Notes under the pieces: generated by a model | Database searches by the model: none | What the model saw: only the letters and a program-made list of their open reading frames with translations | What the model was told of the DNA's origin: nothing | Position numbers and translations under genes: made by a program | Part shown: in pieces, positions 25,005 through 34,498 of the stretch | Layout: the number at the start of each line of letters is the position of its first letter | Position numbering within the stretch: position 1 is the first letter of the stretch | NCBI GenBank assembly: GCA_002337455.1 | Contig: DDGC01000002.1 | Coordinates: forward strand, 80,499-144,498 | Length of the DNA: 64,000 nt | Direction of reading: 5' to 3' | Origin: Rhizobiales bacterium UBA1912 | GTDB lineage: Bacteria > Pseudomonadota > Alphaproteobacteria > Rhizobiales > Devosiaceae

Positions 25005-26318
25005 CTAGGGCATTACCAGCCACAGCGTGATGGCCGGGAAGGCGACGATTAGCGCTATCCGGACGACGTCAACCGCCCAGAACCACAGCACGCCTCGGAA
25101 CATGGTTCCCAGGCTGACCTCTGGAAGCACGGATCGCAGAACGAAGACGTTCATACCTACCGGCGGCGTTATCAGACTGATTTCCGTCGCCACGACCACG
25201 ATGATCGCAAACCAGATCAGGATCATGTCGGGATCAGCCAATGGACCGGCGCCGAAGTCGAGTTGCATGACCAAGGGGTAGAATACCGGAACCGTCAAAA
25301 GCACCATGGAGAGGCTTTCGAGTACGGTTCCAAGGACCAGATAGGTGACCACGATGAGGCCTATGACGACCCAGGGACCAAGATTAAGGTTCTGTACCAG
25401 GTCTGAAAGCGCATCGGGAAGACCGGCAAAAGTGATGAAATTGCCGAATATCTCGGCACCGATGATGATGGCGAAAATCATCGCCGTAGCCACGGCGGCG
25501 TCAAGCAGCGCCCCCCAGAGGGCCTTTCGAGTCAGTCCGCCGACCACGGCGGCAATGACCACAGACGCCGCGGCGCCCATACCGGCGGCCTCGATCGGCG
25601 TGAAAACGCCACCATATATGCCACCCATGATGAAGACGAACAGAGCAATGGTGGCGAGTACGCCGACCAAGTCATTGCGCGACATCGGCACTGGTTCGCC
25701 GACCTCCGGGGCAAGCGAGGGATCGACGCGAACGCTGACCATCACCGCTATGAGATAGAGCGCAACACCTAGCAGACCGGGCACAATGCCGGCTATGAAC
25801 AGTTTTCCGATGTCACTCTCGGTCAACAGTCCATAGATGATCAGTATGACCGACGGCGGGATGAGGATGCCGAGCGTTCCGCCGGCAGCGATCGCACCCG
25901 TCGCCAGACTGTCATGGTATCCAAAGCGGCGCATGGAAGGCATGGCGACCTTGGACATGGTGGCCGCCGTCGCAAGCGATGAGCCGCAGACCGCGGAAAA
26001 TCCGCCGCAGGACAGGATCGTGGCCATCGCCAGACCGCCCCGCATGCGCCCGAAGACTCGGTCCGCGCCGCTGAACAGACCTTTGGCGATACCTGAACTC
26101 GCCAGAATATTGCCCATGAAAATAAAAAGCGGAACGACCGAGAGCGTGTAGCTCATGCCCGTTTCGAGCACGGCGTTGCCGATCATCGCGCCGGAGGCCT
26201 CCACGCCACGCATGGCCGCGAAGCCAGCGCCGCCGACAATGGCCATGGCGAAGGCGATCGGCACGCGCAGAAAGACCAGAGCGAGCAGAATGCCAATGGC
26301 TATCAACGACAGGGTCAA
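25005..26318 (-). CDS. TRAP transporter large permease (DctM type)
   Basis: 437 residues, about 12 helices; family motifs FLRVPIAFAMAIVG, SYTLSVVPLFIFMG, GGTLGILIPPSVILIIYGLLTE and the C-terminal ITPPVGMNVFV. It forms the ion-driven channel for the organic acid captured by DctP. TTG 26318 follows GAGGAG and overlaps the dctQ stop (TTGA), so it is translated coupled to dctQ; this start gives the normal family length. Third gene of dctPQM. Substrate is suggested by the neighbouring HpaBC genes (aromatic or hydroxyaromatic acid). Confidence 0.92.
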   Translation of the reverse strand: MTLSLIAIGILLALVFLRVPIAFAMAIVGGAGFAAMRGVEASGAMIGNAVLETGMSYTLSVVPLFIFMGNILASSGIAKGLFSGADRVFGRMRGGLAMATILSCGGFSAVCGSSLATAATMSKVAMPSMRRFGYHDSLATGAIAAGGTLGILIPPSVILIIYGLLTESDIGKLFIAGIVPGLLGVALYLIAVMVSVRVDPSLAPEVGEPVPMSRNDLVGVLATIALFVFIMGGIYGGVFTPIEAAGMGAAASVVIAAVVGGLTRKALWGALLDAAVATAMIFAIIIGAEIFGNFITFAGLPDALSDLVQNLNLGPWVVIGLIVVTYLVLGTVLESLSMVLLTVPVFYPLVMQLDFGAGPLADPDMILIWFAIIVVVATEISLITPPVGMNVFVLRSVLPEVSLGTMFRGVLWFWAVDVVRIALIVAFPAITLWLVMP

Positions 26319-26761
26319 GGTTCTCTCCTCAAGACAGCAACTATGGCCGACGTTGTGCAACTCAGGACGCCGACCACGCCCAAGGCCCAAAGGGGAAGTT
26401 CAAGGCCGGGTGTGCGCTTGTTCGATTCCATCAAGTCTTCGGTGAGGATGACCAGGCGGAACGCAAAGTAGAGCAGCACAACCGCCATAACCGCACCTCC
26501 AATCCGAGCCAATAAGCGGCTGACCCTGGCAGGCATAATGGAAACAAGCAGATCAACCTCGACGTGACCGCCCTTGGCCGTGGTCAGCGGCAAGGCGACA
26601 AATACCAGCGCGCCCAGCAAGACCTGCGTCACTTCGAACGCGCCCATCATCGGCCTGTTCAAGAAGTAGCGCCCGACAACATCGACGCTGGTGACGAGGA
26701 CGAGCCCCGCCACCAGAAGCGCTGCGGCGGCCTCAAGCAGCAGCCGCAACCGGGCAATCAC
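26315..26761 (-). CDS. TRAP transporter small permease (DctQ type)
   Basis: 148 residues, four predicted helices. Motifs SVDVVGRYFLNRPMMGAFEVTQ.. near 23 and KGGHVEVDLLVSIMP near 66 are typical DctQ. GTG start at 26761 overlaps the dctP stop (GTGA), and its own stop overlaps the dctM TTG. It stabilises the large permease in the inner membrane. Confidence 0.9.
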   Translation of the reverse strand: MIARLRLLLEAAAALLVAGLVLVTSVDVVGRYFLNRPMMGAFEVTQVLLGALVFVALPLTTAKGGHVEVDLLVSIMPARVSRLLARIGGAVMAVVLLYFAFRLVILTEDLMESNKRTPGLELPLWALGVVGVLSCTTSAIVAVLRREP

Positions 26762-27771
26762 GGAGTGACCCCGGTGATTTGACGGAATGCGGCAAGCGCC
26801 GCGAGGCCATCATAGTCGGTGCCGAGAGAGGTTGCCCATTCAGCTTCCAGCTCGGCGGAGCGGGCGCGGATGGCGTCCACGACCTCCTGGCCGGCCGGCG
26901 CGACCGCGACATCGGCGGCACTGGCGGCGGCTTCGCCGGCGTCGTCGGCGATGTTCCATGCCGATCCGACAAGCTTGGCGAAAGCAGCGCCGGAAACTGC
27001 ACTGATGGCGGCCTGATCCTCTGGCGAGATCGCGTCCCACTTGGCTTGGTTCATCACCAGAAACCAAGTGGTGTTGTAAATGCCGCCGGGCAGCGTGGTG
27101 GAATGGGTGAGATGCTCGCCCAGGTTGAACGAAGCGATGGAATCCTGCGGAAAAGCCACGCCATCGACCACGCCGCGTGACAGGTTTTCGTAGACCTCTC
27201 CCGAAGGCATGAAGACCGGCTCTACACCGAACCCGCTTAGCAGGTCCGCCACATAGCCACCCGGAACGCGGAGCTTAAGCCCCTGGAGATCGGCTATGGT
27301 GCCAATCGAGCGCTCGGTGTTGTGCAGCATGCCGGGGCCATGCATGAACAGGCTGAGCAGGTGAGTACCTTCGTGCTCCTCGGCGGCGCCGAGTTGTTCG
27401 GTGTAAACAGTCCAGAACGCTTCCGAGTTCGCTACGGCATCGTCACCCAGAAAGCTGAACTGACCGAGGCGCGCCTTGATGAAGCGATCGTCTTCCGTGA
27501 AAGAGTGAAGGCCATAGGTAATGTCGGCGATGCCATCCCTGGCCATGTCGAAGTGGGACGGCGGGCTGCCAAGCGACTTGGCCAGAACGCGGACGGTTAC
27601 GCGCCCCTCGGTAACACGACTGACTTCCTCACCCCAAGGCTCGATGGCGTCGGTCACAATTGCATGGCTCGGCGGCAGCCAGCTGGACAGTATCAACTCT
27701 TCGGCGGACGCCGCCAGACTGCCGGACAGCGTAAAGGCACAGCCCAGTAGTGTTAGCTTGAATGCGTTCAT
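26758..27771 (-). CDS. TRAP transporter substrate-binding protein (DctP type)
   Basis: 337 residues. Signal peptide with AASA-E cleavage near residue 22; mature DctP fold with LRVPGGYVADLLSGFGVEP (the conserved Arg that binds the carboxylate), FMPSGEVYENLSRGVVDG and FLVMNQAKWDAISPEDQ. ATG 27771 follows AAGGAGG. Family members bind carboxylates in the periplasm. Orientation and a 144-base gap separate it from hpaC, and a promoter is likely in that gap. Confidence 0.9.
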   Translation of the reverse strand: MNAFKLTLLGCAFTLSGSLAASAEELILSSWLPPSHAIVTDAIEPWGEEVSRVTEGRVTVRVLAKSLGSPPSHFDMARDGIADITYGLHSFTEDDRFIKARLGQFSFLGDDAVANSEAFWTVYTEQLGAAEEHEGTHLLSLFMHGPGMLHNTERSIGTIADLQGLKLRVPGGYVADLLSGFGVEPVFMPSGEVYENLSRGVVDGVAFPQDSIASFNLGEHLTHSTTLPGGIYNTTWFLVMNQAKWDAISPEDQAAISAVSGAAFAKLVGSAWNIADDAGEAAASAADVAVAPAGQEVVDAIRARSAELEAEWATSLGTDYDGLAALAAFRQITGVTP

Positions 27772-27818
27772 TTTTTCCTCCTTAGGCATGCGGGCTCCCC
27801 ACCCGGCATAGCATATAC

Positions 27819-27847
27819 TTAACATATTAAATAAATTGCCCTGTCAA
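27819..27847 (-). promoter_or_regulatory. Putative promoter of dctPQM
   Basis: On the minus strand TTGACA (27847-27842), 17 bases, TGTTAA (27824-27819). The -10 overlaps the AT-rich symmetrical stretch TTAATATGTTAA, a possible regulator site. The -35 matches consensus; the -10 is weak. Confidence 0.35.
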
Positions 27848-27915
27848 GTGTATCCAAAGCGATTTCATATATTGGGCGCCACTTAATTCCCGGCGGCACC
27901 ATGTTCCTCCTTTCA

Positions 27916-28431
27916 TTACCCGCCGAAGCTTCCCAGGCTCGGGGGTGGCAGGTGGACGTAGCTGCGATCCATGTAGAGCAGCGCACGCCCATCGGTCCGG
28001 ACACGCGCGCAGAGCACGCGTCCGATCATCACATTGTGGGTCCCCACCATATGGACGGTCTCCATCTCGCAGTCGAAATTGACAATGGCATCGCTGAGGC
28101 CGGGCATGCCCGAGGCCATGGACGTCCACTCGGCGGCGGCGTAGCGCTCATCCATGTCTTGCGCGCCGCCAGCAAACTTTCCGGCCAGATGCATATGTTC
28201 GTGCGTCAGGACATTTACGCAGAAGCGACGGTTCTGCATGAACAGGCTTGCCTGCTGCGACTTGTTGTTCATGCAGACCAGAAGCGTGGGCGGCTCGTCC
28301 GAGACGCTGCACATGGCAGTGGCGGTGAAGCCGCCCCGGCCGGCCGGGCCATCGGTGGTGATGATGTTGACCGGCGCGCAAACCCTGGCCATCGCGTCCC
28401 GAAATTCGGCCCTGGATATGGTGGAAATCAT
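27916..28431 (-). CDS. Flavin reductase component of a two-component monooxygenase (HpaC-like)
   Basis: 171 residues, flavin reductase-like split-barrel domain: FRDAMARVCAPVNIITTDG, the FTATAMCSVSDEPPTLLVCMN flavin loop, FCVNVLTHEH. Uses NAD(P)H to make reduced FAD for the oxygenase encoded 8 bases upstream on the same strand (hpaB). Start ATG 28431; the longer frame runs through the hpaB end. Confidence 0.87.
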   Translation of the reverse strand: MISTISRAEFRDAMARVCAPVNIITTDGPAGRGGFTATAMCSVSDEPPTLLVCMNNKSQQASLFMQNRRFCVNVLTHEHMHLAGKFAGGAQDMDERYAAAEWTSMASGMPGLSDAIVNFDCEMETVHMVGTHNVMIGRVLCARVRTDGRALLYMDRSYVHLPPPSLGSFGG

Positions 28432-28439
28432 GGCCCACC

Positions 28440-29999
28440 TCACTCCGCCGCGTTGCGGGTTGTTTCTGCACCCAGCGGGGGCAGCCATGTCTGGCCGGTC
28501 CAGCCGTTCTGATCATAGTCGGCCATGCACTGGTCAACGAGCGCTTCCATTTCCCGGAGCCGTCCACCTCGTTCAGCACCCTTGAGCACCTGAAGCCGCA
28601 CCTCTTCAGGCGCGCCGGCATAGTTCAGCTCGTAGAGGGCGTGGCGACCGCCAAATTCGGTACCGGTGGCGTCCCAAAGCAGCTTCATGATCTTGATGCG
28701 CTCAACATGGCCCATATCGTTGGACCCTCGGACATACTGGGCGAGGTAGCGATCGATCTCGGGATTGTCGAAGTCCTTGGTCGAGGACGGCAGGTAGATA
28801 AGGCCCGAGGCCACGACGCGGCGGATGATGTCGATGACGCGAGGGTAAGCCTCCGACATGAAGGTACGGTAGCTCAGCGCCGCCTCAAGGTTGGGCAGCA
28901 CGGCCCCATCGGCCCACGGAATGGGATTGTAGGCCATGGCATTGGAATACGACCAGAACTGATGCCGGATAGCGATAACCTCGCCGAGCATGGCCTGATT
29001 GCCGCGGAAGGCATCGCCGCCGGTCGCCCGCAGGGCCTTGGCGAGCAGGCCTGCGAGAAAATCGAGCTTCACCGCAAGACGCGTGCAGCCCTGGAAACAA
29101 TATCCATGCATAAAGCCTGACGCGGGGTGGAAGGACAGGATCTTGCCGGCGTCACGCAGCACCAGCACGTCTTCCCAGGGCACGAAGACATCGTCGAGCA
29201 CGAGGATCGCGTCATTCTCGTCGAAGCGCGAGGACAGAGGATAATCGAAAGGTTGGCCGACCGTATTGGCGGTTTGTTCGTAGGACACGCGGCAGAACAT
29301 TTTTACGCCCGGGGCGTTCATCGGCAAAATGAACATCACCGAGAGCGAAGGGTCTTCCGTCACCGTCGCCGAGCTCTGGGCCAGAAAATTGTAGTGCGTC
29401 AGGGCCGACGAGGTCGCGACGACCTTGGCACCGGACACATAGATGCCGGCATCGGTTTCCTTGGTGATGTGGACGAAAACGTCCTTCACCGCATCGGCTG
29501 ATTTGTGCCGGTCGATGGGTGGGTTGACGATGGCATGGTTCATGAACAATGCGGCTTCCTGGGCCCGCTTGTGCCAGGCCAGAGCGTTGTCCTTGAAGGG
29601 GCCATACCAATCAGCATTGGCGCCCAAAGTGTTCATGAGTGCCGCCTTGTAGTCGGCAGTGCGCCCCATCCAGCCATAGGACATCCGAGCCCAGCTCGCG
29701 ATCGCACCTTGCTGTGCGACCAGATCGTCGGCAGAGCGGGCCACGCGGAAATATTTGTGGGTATAGCCGCCCGATCCGGTGTCGGTTGGGCTGGTCAGCG
29801 TGTCCTTGGTGGCGGGATCGTGCAAGGCATCATAGAGCCGGGCCAACGAACGCGCCGAGTTGCGCATCGAAGGGTGTTCGACGACATTCTTGATCCTTTC
29901 ACCGTTGATGTAAACTTCACGGCCATCGTCCAGGCTCGCCAGGTATTCGGCGCCTGTGAATGGCCTCCCCTTATCGCTACGGACGTCTTCTGCGCGCAT
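28440..29999 (-). CDS. hpaB: 4-hydroxyphenylacetate 3-monooxygenase oxygenase component (HpaB family)
   Basis: 519 residues, normal length for the HpaB family. Opening RPFTGAEYLASLDDGREVY and INGERIKNVVEHP are diagnostic; further motifs are YTHKYFRVARSADDL, GPFKDNALAWHKRAQE, the AQSSATVTEDPSLSV region and LVLDDVFVPWEDVLVLRD. Family members hydroxylate 4-hydroxyphenylacetate or other phenols ortho to the OH with reduced FAD and oxygen. ATG 29999 with AGGAG upstream. Divergent from an AraC gene; forms an operon with hpaC. The usual ring-cleavage genes (hpaDEFGHI) are not in this window, so the substrate is uncertain. Confidence 0.9.
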   Translation of the reverse strand: MRAEDVRSDKGRPFTGAEYLASLDDGREVYINGERIKNVVEHPSMRNSARSLARLYDALHDPATKDTLTSPTDTGSGGYTHKYFRVARSADDLVAQQGAIASWARMSYGWMGRTADYKAALMNTLGANADWYGPFKDNALAWHKRAQEAALFMNHAIVNPPIDRHKSADAVKDVFVHITKETDAGIYVSGAKVVATSSALTHYNFLAQSSATVTEDPSLSVMFILPMNAPGVKMFCRVSYEQTANTVGQPFDYPLSSRFDENDAILVLDDVFVPWEDVLVLRDAGKILSFHPASGFMHGYCFQGCTRLAVKLDFLAGLLAKALRATGGDAFRGNQAMLGEVIAIRHQFWSYSNAMAYNPIPWADGAVLPNLEAALSYRTFMSEAYPRVIDIIRRVVASGLIYLPSSTKDFDNPEIDRYLAQYVRGSNDMGHVERIKIMKLLWDATGTEFGGRHALYELNYAGAPEEVRLQVLKGAERGGRLREMEALVDQCMADYDQNGWTGQTWLPPLGAETTRNAAE

Positions 30000-30087
30000 C
30001 TTGTTTCTCCTCGTTCCTCGAAGCGTATGCGCAGGAGATGCAGGTGAGGGATGGACAAAGCAGGCAATTCGCTGGCACTTTTCGCAA

Positions 30088-30954
30088 ATGAACCCCGGTC
30101 GCGACATTCCGAGCTACTTCGTTTACGGCGAGCCAAGTCGGCCGATCGACATCGGATTCTTCCATGTTGAGGCAGTGCGAGAGCGCAATTCAGTGCATAT
30201 GGGCACGGTCGAGCCACACCAGCACGCTGATATGGCGCAGGTCACATTCTGGACTTCGGGTGAAGGTGTGTACCAGATCGACGAAAACGACTGGCACTTT
30301 TCGGCCCCGGCCGTAAGTTTCGTGGCCAGCCGGACAGTGCACGGCTTTCGCGTTGCCGACCACTCGGATGCAATTGTGCTGTCAATGGCCGACGCGCAAT
30401 TGGCAGCTTTGCGAAGCGGGACAGACCTGCGCCTCGACCATTCAGTGTTCGCTACGGGGAAGGGCGGAGAATGGCCCCTACTGGAGCGCGTGATGACCCT
30501 GCTGCTCACCCAGTACCGCTTGGGCGCCCCAGCGGCTACAGCTCTCATGTCGAGCCTTTCGCTCACCGCGCTGAACTACATTGCGCGGCTGTCCGGCGAA
30601 GCTCTGTCGCCTTCGGCGCCCGCCCAGGAAAGAACCATCTACGCGTTTCGCAATCTCATGGAGGAGCAAAGCTCCAGCAGTTGGACCCTACAAGACTATG
30701 CCAGCGCCATCGGCACCAGCCCGCATCGGCTCGACCTCGCAGCAAAGAGCATTCTGGGAAAGTCGGTCAAGCAGGCGATACTCGACCGGCGCCTGCTTGA
30801 AGCCAAGCGCTTGCTACGCTTCACCATTCGCACGATCGAGGACATCGGCTATTCGCTGGGCTTTGAAGATCCATCCTATTTCTCGCGGTTCTTTCGCCGC
30901 ATGACCGGCCTTTCACCCTCGGCATGGCGGGCGAAGGAAACCGGACAGGACTGA
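30088..30954 (+). CDS. AraC family transcriptional regulator (HpaA-like)
   Basis: 288 residues. N-terminal cupin sensor (PHQHADMAQVTFWTSGEGVYQID) and two C-terminal HTH units (LQDYASAIGTSPHRLDLAAK and TIEDIGYSLGFEDPSYFSRF) ending in the AraC signature FRRMTGLSPSAWR. Divergent from hpaB with an 88-base gap, as HpaA is next to hpaBC in enteric bacteria; likely activates hpaBC in response to a phenolic acid. Stops one base before the convergent MarR gene. Confidence 0.88.
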   Translation: MNPGRDIPSYFVYGEPSRPIDIGFFHVEAVRERNSVHMGTVEPHQHADMAQVTFWTSGEGVYQIDENDWHFSAPAVSFVASRTVHGFRVADHSDAIVLSMADAQLAALRSGTDLRLDHSVFATGKGGEWPLLERVMTLLLTQYRLGAPAATALMSSLSLTALNYIARLSGEALSPSAPAQERTIYAFRNLMEEQSSSSWTLQDYASAIGTSPHRLDLAAKSILGKSVKQAILDRRLLEAKRLLRFTIRTIEDIGYSLGFEDPSYFSRFFRRMTGLSPSAWRAKETGQD

Positions 30955-31422
30955 CTACTGCCCGCTGAACGCGGCAAGTTCATCGAGCATATCCAGAAGC
31001 TGCTCCAGTCGTTGGCTGCCGAAATGCCCTTCAAGCTGCGCATAAATCTGCCGGCTCTCCGGTGACACGTCCTCGATGATCGCCAAGCCAGCCGGGGTAA
31101 TCGTCAGCAGCGTTCTGCGGCCATCGTCGGCGTCCTTTTCCCTGGCAATGAGATTTCTTTCCTCGAGCGACCGGATGATCCGCGTCAGGCTGGGTGCCAG
31201 GATGAATGCGCGACGCACGACCTCTGTGGCGTCAACCTGCCCATACTCAGCCAGCACGCGGATTACCCGCCATTGCTGCTCAGTGATGTCATGCGCGGCC
31301 AGTATCGGCCTGAAATGGCCCATTACAGCCTCGCGTGCCCGCAGCAAGGCAATGGGTAGTGAGCGTTGCGTCTTGCGCGGCATCAGCGCGTCGGGCCGCG
31401 ATGAATCGAACGATTGTGTCAT
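30955..31422 (-). CDS. hpaR: MarR family regulator, HpaR type
   Basis: 155 residues. Diagnostic HpaR opening RSLPIALLRAREAVMGHFRP and EQQWRVIRVLAEYG; winged helix with ILAPSLTRIIRSLEERNLIARE and the wing DDGRRTLLTITPAG. HpaR represses homoprotocatechuate degradation genes and responds to 4-hydroxyphenylacetate-type compounds. Here it stands tail to tail with the AraC gene and probably has its own promoter in 31423-31645. Target genes are unknown because the meta-cleavage operon is not in view. Confidence 0.85.
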   Translation of the reverse strand: MTQSFDSSRPDALMPRKTQRSLPIALLRAREAVMGHFRPILAAHDITEQQWRVIRVLAEYGQVDATEVVRRAFILAPSLTRIIRSLEERNLIAREKDADDGRRTLLTITPAGLAIIEDVSPESRQIYAQLEGHFGSQRLEQLLDMLDELAAFSGQ

Positions 31423-31645
31423 GGAAAACCGCCTCGGTTACATAACCCGATAGCAGCCGCGCACTGTCATGCCAACCGCACCCGGCACCGATCGACACTT
31501 TGCTTAAACTAAAATGGGAGGGCCGGTGACCATCGCAAACCGAGTGCTGCCCCGGCCCGTGACGCATCGTCACCTAGATCGTATAGTTGCAGCGATCCCT
31601 ACGATGACTGTAGTGCCCGCATGGACTTAATTCGTCAGGCTTGTC

Positions 31646-33157
31646 CTACGGATGAACAGCCCTTGTTTTTCTGGCTTTCATAAAGGGCGCAACGACGGTC
31701 CAAACGAGCAGCAGGGCGGAGATAAACATGACCGTTGCGCTGATCGGGCGATCGATGAAGGTCGTGAAGTCGCCGCGCGAAAGCAGCATGGCGCGGCGGA
31801 AGTGTTCTTCCATCAACGGTCCCAGGACAAAGCCAAGCAACAGGGGCGCCGCCGGGAACGCCAGCCAGCGCATAAGGCAGCCTAAGGCGCCGAAGACCAC
31901 GATCATCATCACATCGAAACTCGATGAATTGATCGAATAGGTCCCGATGCAAATGAAAACGAGGATGGCCGGGAACAAGAGGTTATAGGGGACCAGCAAC
32001 AGCCTCACCCAGATGCCGATCATGGGGATGTTGAGGATGAGCAGCATCAGATTGCCGATCCAGAAGCTCATGATCAGCCCCCAGAACAGTCCGGGCTGTG
32101 TCGTCATCAGTGAGGGACCAGGCGCAATGCCGTTGATGGTCAGTGCGCCAAGCATCAGCGCCATAGTCGCACTGCCGGGGATGCCCAGAGCCAAAGTAGG
32201 AATGAAGGCGGTCTGATCGGCTGCGTTGTTGGCCGCTTCGGGCGCCACAACGCCCTCGATCGCGCCATGTCCGAACCGCTGGGGTTCCTTGGCGACACGC
32301 TTTTCAAGTGCATAGGACATAAAGGAAGCGATGGAAGGTCCGGTACCGGGCAATGTACCAAAGAACGATCCCAAGCCGGTGCCACGAAGTATTGGCAGCC
32401 AAGAACGCCTGAGGTCGTCCGAGGTCGGCTTCATAGCCCTGAACGTAACCGACGACCTATCGATGGGTTTGCGTTCACTCGACCCGACGCTGGAGACGAC
32501 TTCGGCAACACCAAACAGACCCATGGCAAGACCGACAAGGCTGATCCCGTTGGCCAATTCCAGGAATCCAAAGCTGAAGCGGGTTTGGCCAGAATAGATG
32601 TCCATGCCGAAGGTCCCCAGGACGATGCCCAGCACGACCATCCCCAGCCCCTTGGCGGCGGAGCCGTCCGAAATTGCAGATGCGGCCACCAGACCCAGCA
32701 CCATCAACGCAAAATAGTCCGCCGACCCGAACTGCAGCGCGTAGCGGGCGATGACGGGCGCAAAGCCCATGAGGATGACGATGGCGATCGAAGCGCCGAT
32801 AAAAGAGGCGACCGTTGTCATCAGAAGCGCAACGCCACCTCTGCCCTGCTGAGCCATCGGGTAACCGTCAAGGCAGGCCACAGCGCTTGAGGTGGTGCCG
32901 GGAATGTTGAGCAGGATCGCGGCCGTTGACCCACCATAGGCGGTGCCGTACCAGATCCCGCCAAGCATGATGAGCGCGGTGGTGGGATCGAAGTGGTAGG
33001 TCAGAGGCAACAGCATGGAAATGGCGGTTAGCGGCCCGATGCCGGGCAGGACGCCAACCAGCATGCCGACGAACACACCGACAAAACAATAGAGCAGATT
33101 GACCGGGGTAACTGCGGTCTCAAGTCCGATGGCAACGTTACCCAGAAGTTCGATCAT
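31646..33157 (-). CDS. tctA: Tripartite tricarboxylate transporter large permease (TctA)
   Basis: 503 residues, about 12 helices. Motifs FVGVFVGMLVGVLPGIGPL near 30, YGGSTAAILLNIPGT near 77 and GSFFGTLPGTGPSIASF near 269 are TctA hallmarks (repeated PGxGP). Couples ion flow to carboxylate uptake. ATG 33157 overlaps the tctB stop (ATGA), preferred over GTG 33166. Last gene of the tctC-enolase-sucC-sucD-tctB-tctA operon. Confidence 0.93.
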   Translation of the reverse strand: MIELLGNVAIGLETAVTPVNLLYCFVGVFVGMLVGVLPGIGPLTAISMLLPLTYHFDPTTALIMLGGIWYGTAYGGSTAAILLNIPGTTSSAVACLDGYPMAQQGRGGVALLMTTVASFIGASIAIVILMGFAPVIARYALQFGSADYFALMVLGLVAASAISDGSAAKGLGMVVLGIVLGTFGMDIYSGQTRFSFGFLELANGISLVGLAMGLFGVAEVVSSVGSSERKPIDRSSVTFRAMKPTSDDLRRSWLPILRGTGLGSFFGTLPGTGPSIASFMSYALEKRVAKEPQRFGHGAIEGVVAPEAANNAADQTAFIPTLALGIPGSATMALMLGALTINGIAPGPSLMTTQPGLFWGLIMSFWIGNLMLLILNIPMIGIWVRLLLVPYNLLFPAILVFICIGTYSINSSSFDVMMIVVFGALGCLMRWLAFPAAPLLLGFVLGPLMEEHFRRAMLLSRGDFTTFIDRPISATVMFISALLLVWTVVAPFMKARKTRAVHP

Positions 33158-33606
33158 AGCGTCCACCGGAACATGATGAAGGGCAGATTGAGCCCGACAA
33201 CGAATATGAGATAGCTCATGACGCTCATCACCGCCGACACGATAATGGCGTTGACGATGCTGAAGTGGCGATCGCCGAGTGAGGAGATCAGGACGAGGAT
33301 CGTGATTGCCGGCGCCAGCCCGAAACGAGGGATGGCAAGCGCAAAGCAGATGATCGATATCAGAACGAACACCAGGGGTCTGAGCGGAACCTTGCCCCAG
33401 CCCGCCGCGTCATTGCGCAGGAAAGCAGGAATGATGACCAAAATGCCCAGCAGGGCCATAATCACTCCCGCACCGAACGGGAACATGCCCGGCCCCATAC
33501 GTTGAGCGGTACCCAAAGCATAGTGGGTCGCCGCATAGAGCGCGACCGCGCTGCCGGCCACAAGCAGGAGCACCCCGCCAAGAAAGTCGCGTTTGTCCTG
33601 AATCAT
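33154..33606 (-). CDS. tctB: Tripartite tricarboxylate transporter small permease (TctB)
   Basis: 150 residues, four helices. DFLGGVLLLVAGSAVALYA at the start and LGTAQRMGPGMFPFGAG near 31 are the TctB signature. ATG 33606; the longer frame upstream is inside the CoA-ligase gene. Overlaps tctA by 4 bases. Accessory subunit of the TctABC importer. Confidence 0.88.
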   Translation of the reverse strand: MIQDKRDFLGGVLLLVAGSAVALYAATHYALGTAQRMGPGMFPFGAGVIMALLGILVIIPAFLRNDAAGWGKVPLRPLVFVLISIICFALAIPRFGLAPAITILVLISSLGDRHFSIVNAIIVSAVMSVMSYLIFVVGLNLPFIMFRWTL

Positions 33607-33628
33607 CGTTGGCTCCCGGTTTGATGCA

Positions 33629-34498
33629 TCAGAGTGAGAGCCGTTGCCTGACCGCCTGGGCCGTAGCGAGGGGGGACGCGCAGATCGTAGCGCCTGCCGC
33701 TGCAAGGCGTTCGATCTTAGACGCCGCCGTTTCGGAGGCATTGCGGGCCAGCGCCCCGGCATGACCCAGCGTGCGCCCCTCGGGGGCGCTACGACCCACA
33801 ATCATCGTGAAGATCGGCTTGGAGATTTCCGCCATGGCATCGGCCAACTCAGCCTCCTTGCCACCGCCGATCTCGCCCACCACAACGATCGCATCGGTCT
33901 CCGGGTCGGCGTCGAACAATCTGGCGTATTCGACCGGCCGGCGGCCGACAATGGAATCCCCGCCGATCGAGATTGCGGTGCTCTGGCCCACGCCATTGGC
34001 GGTGAGCGCACGCAGCATGGCGATCGAAAGCGTGCCGCTCCGCGAAATGACGCCCACACGACCCGGCACCCCAAAAGCCGGCGGCAGACCGCACAGCATG
34101 CCCTGCCCCGGGCTCAACACCCCGAGTGAGTTCGGGCCGATCACCCAGGTGCCTTTGGCCCGGGCATGAGCAAGAGCAGGCATGATATCGTGGACCGGCG
34201 CATGTTCTGCCGTTGCAGCGGCCAGCTTGATGCCGCCCTCGGCCGCTTCGATAATGGCATCGGCTACACCGAAAGCCGGAGTGTAGATGACCGACGTATC
34301 GGCTCCTGTCTGACTGACCGCTTGGGCCACAGTGTCAAAAACCGGTAGATCCAGATAGGTGGTGCCGCCAGATCCCGCAGCAACACCGGCCACAATATCG
34401 GTACCAGCCTCACGCATCTGCCCGATCATGCTCCGGGCATAGGCAGAATGAACGTTCTGGATGATCACGAGGTTGTGGCGGTTGAGAAGTATGCTCAT
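33629..34498 (-). CDS. Acyl-CoA ligase alpha subunit (succinyl-CoA synthetase alpha-like)
   Basis: 289 residues, SucD family. CoA-binding Rossmann start (NLVIIQNVHSAYARSMIG), GPNSLGVLSPGQGM near 118, and the phosphohistidine motif GRTLGHAGALARN near 247, so the catalytic histidine is intact. Overlaps the beta subunit by one base (TGATG). Diverges from the TCA-cycle enzyme (for example no canonical GPNCPG), as in malate-CoA or other dicarboxylate-CoA ligases. Sits among Tct transporter genes, so it probably activates the imported acid. Confidence 0.83.
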   Translation of the reverse strand: MSILLNRHNLVIIQNVHSAYARSMIGQMREAGTDIVAGVAAGSGGTTYLDLPVFDTVAQAVSQTGADTSVIYTPAFGVADAIIEAAEGGIKLAAATAEHAPVHDIMPALAHARAKGTWVIGPNSLGVLSPGQGMLCGLPPAFGVPGRVGVISRSGTLSIAMLRALTANGVGQSTAISIGGDSIVGRRPVEYARLFDADPETDAIVVVGEIGGGKEAELADAMAEISKPIFTMIVGRSAPEGRTLGHAGALARNASETAASKIERLAAAGATICASPLATAQAVRQRLSL

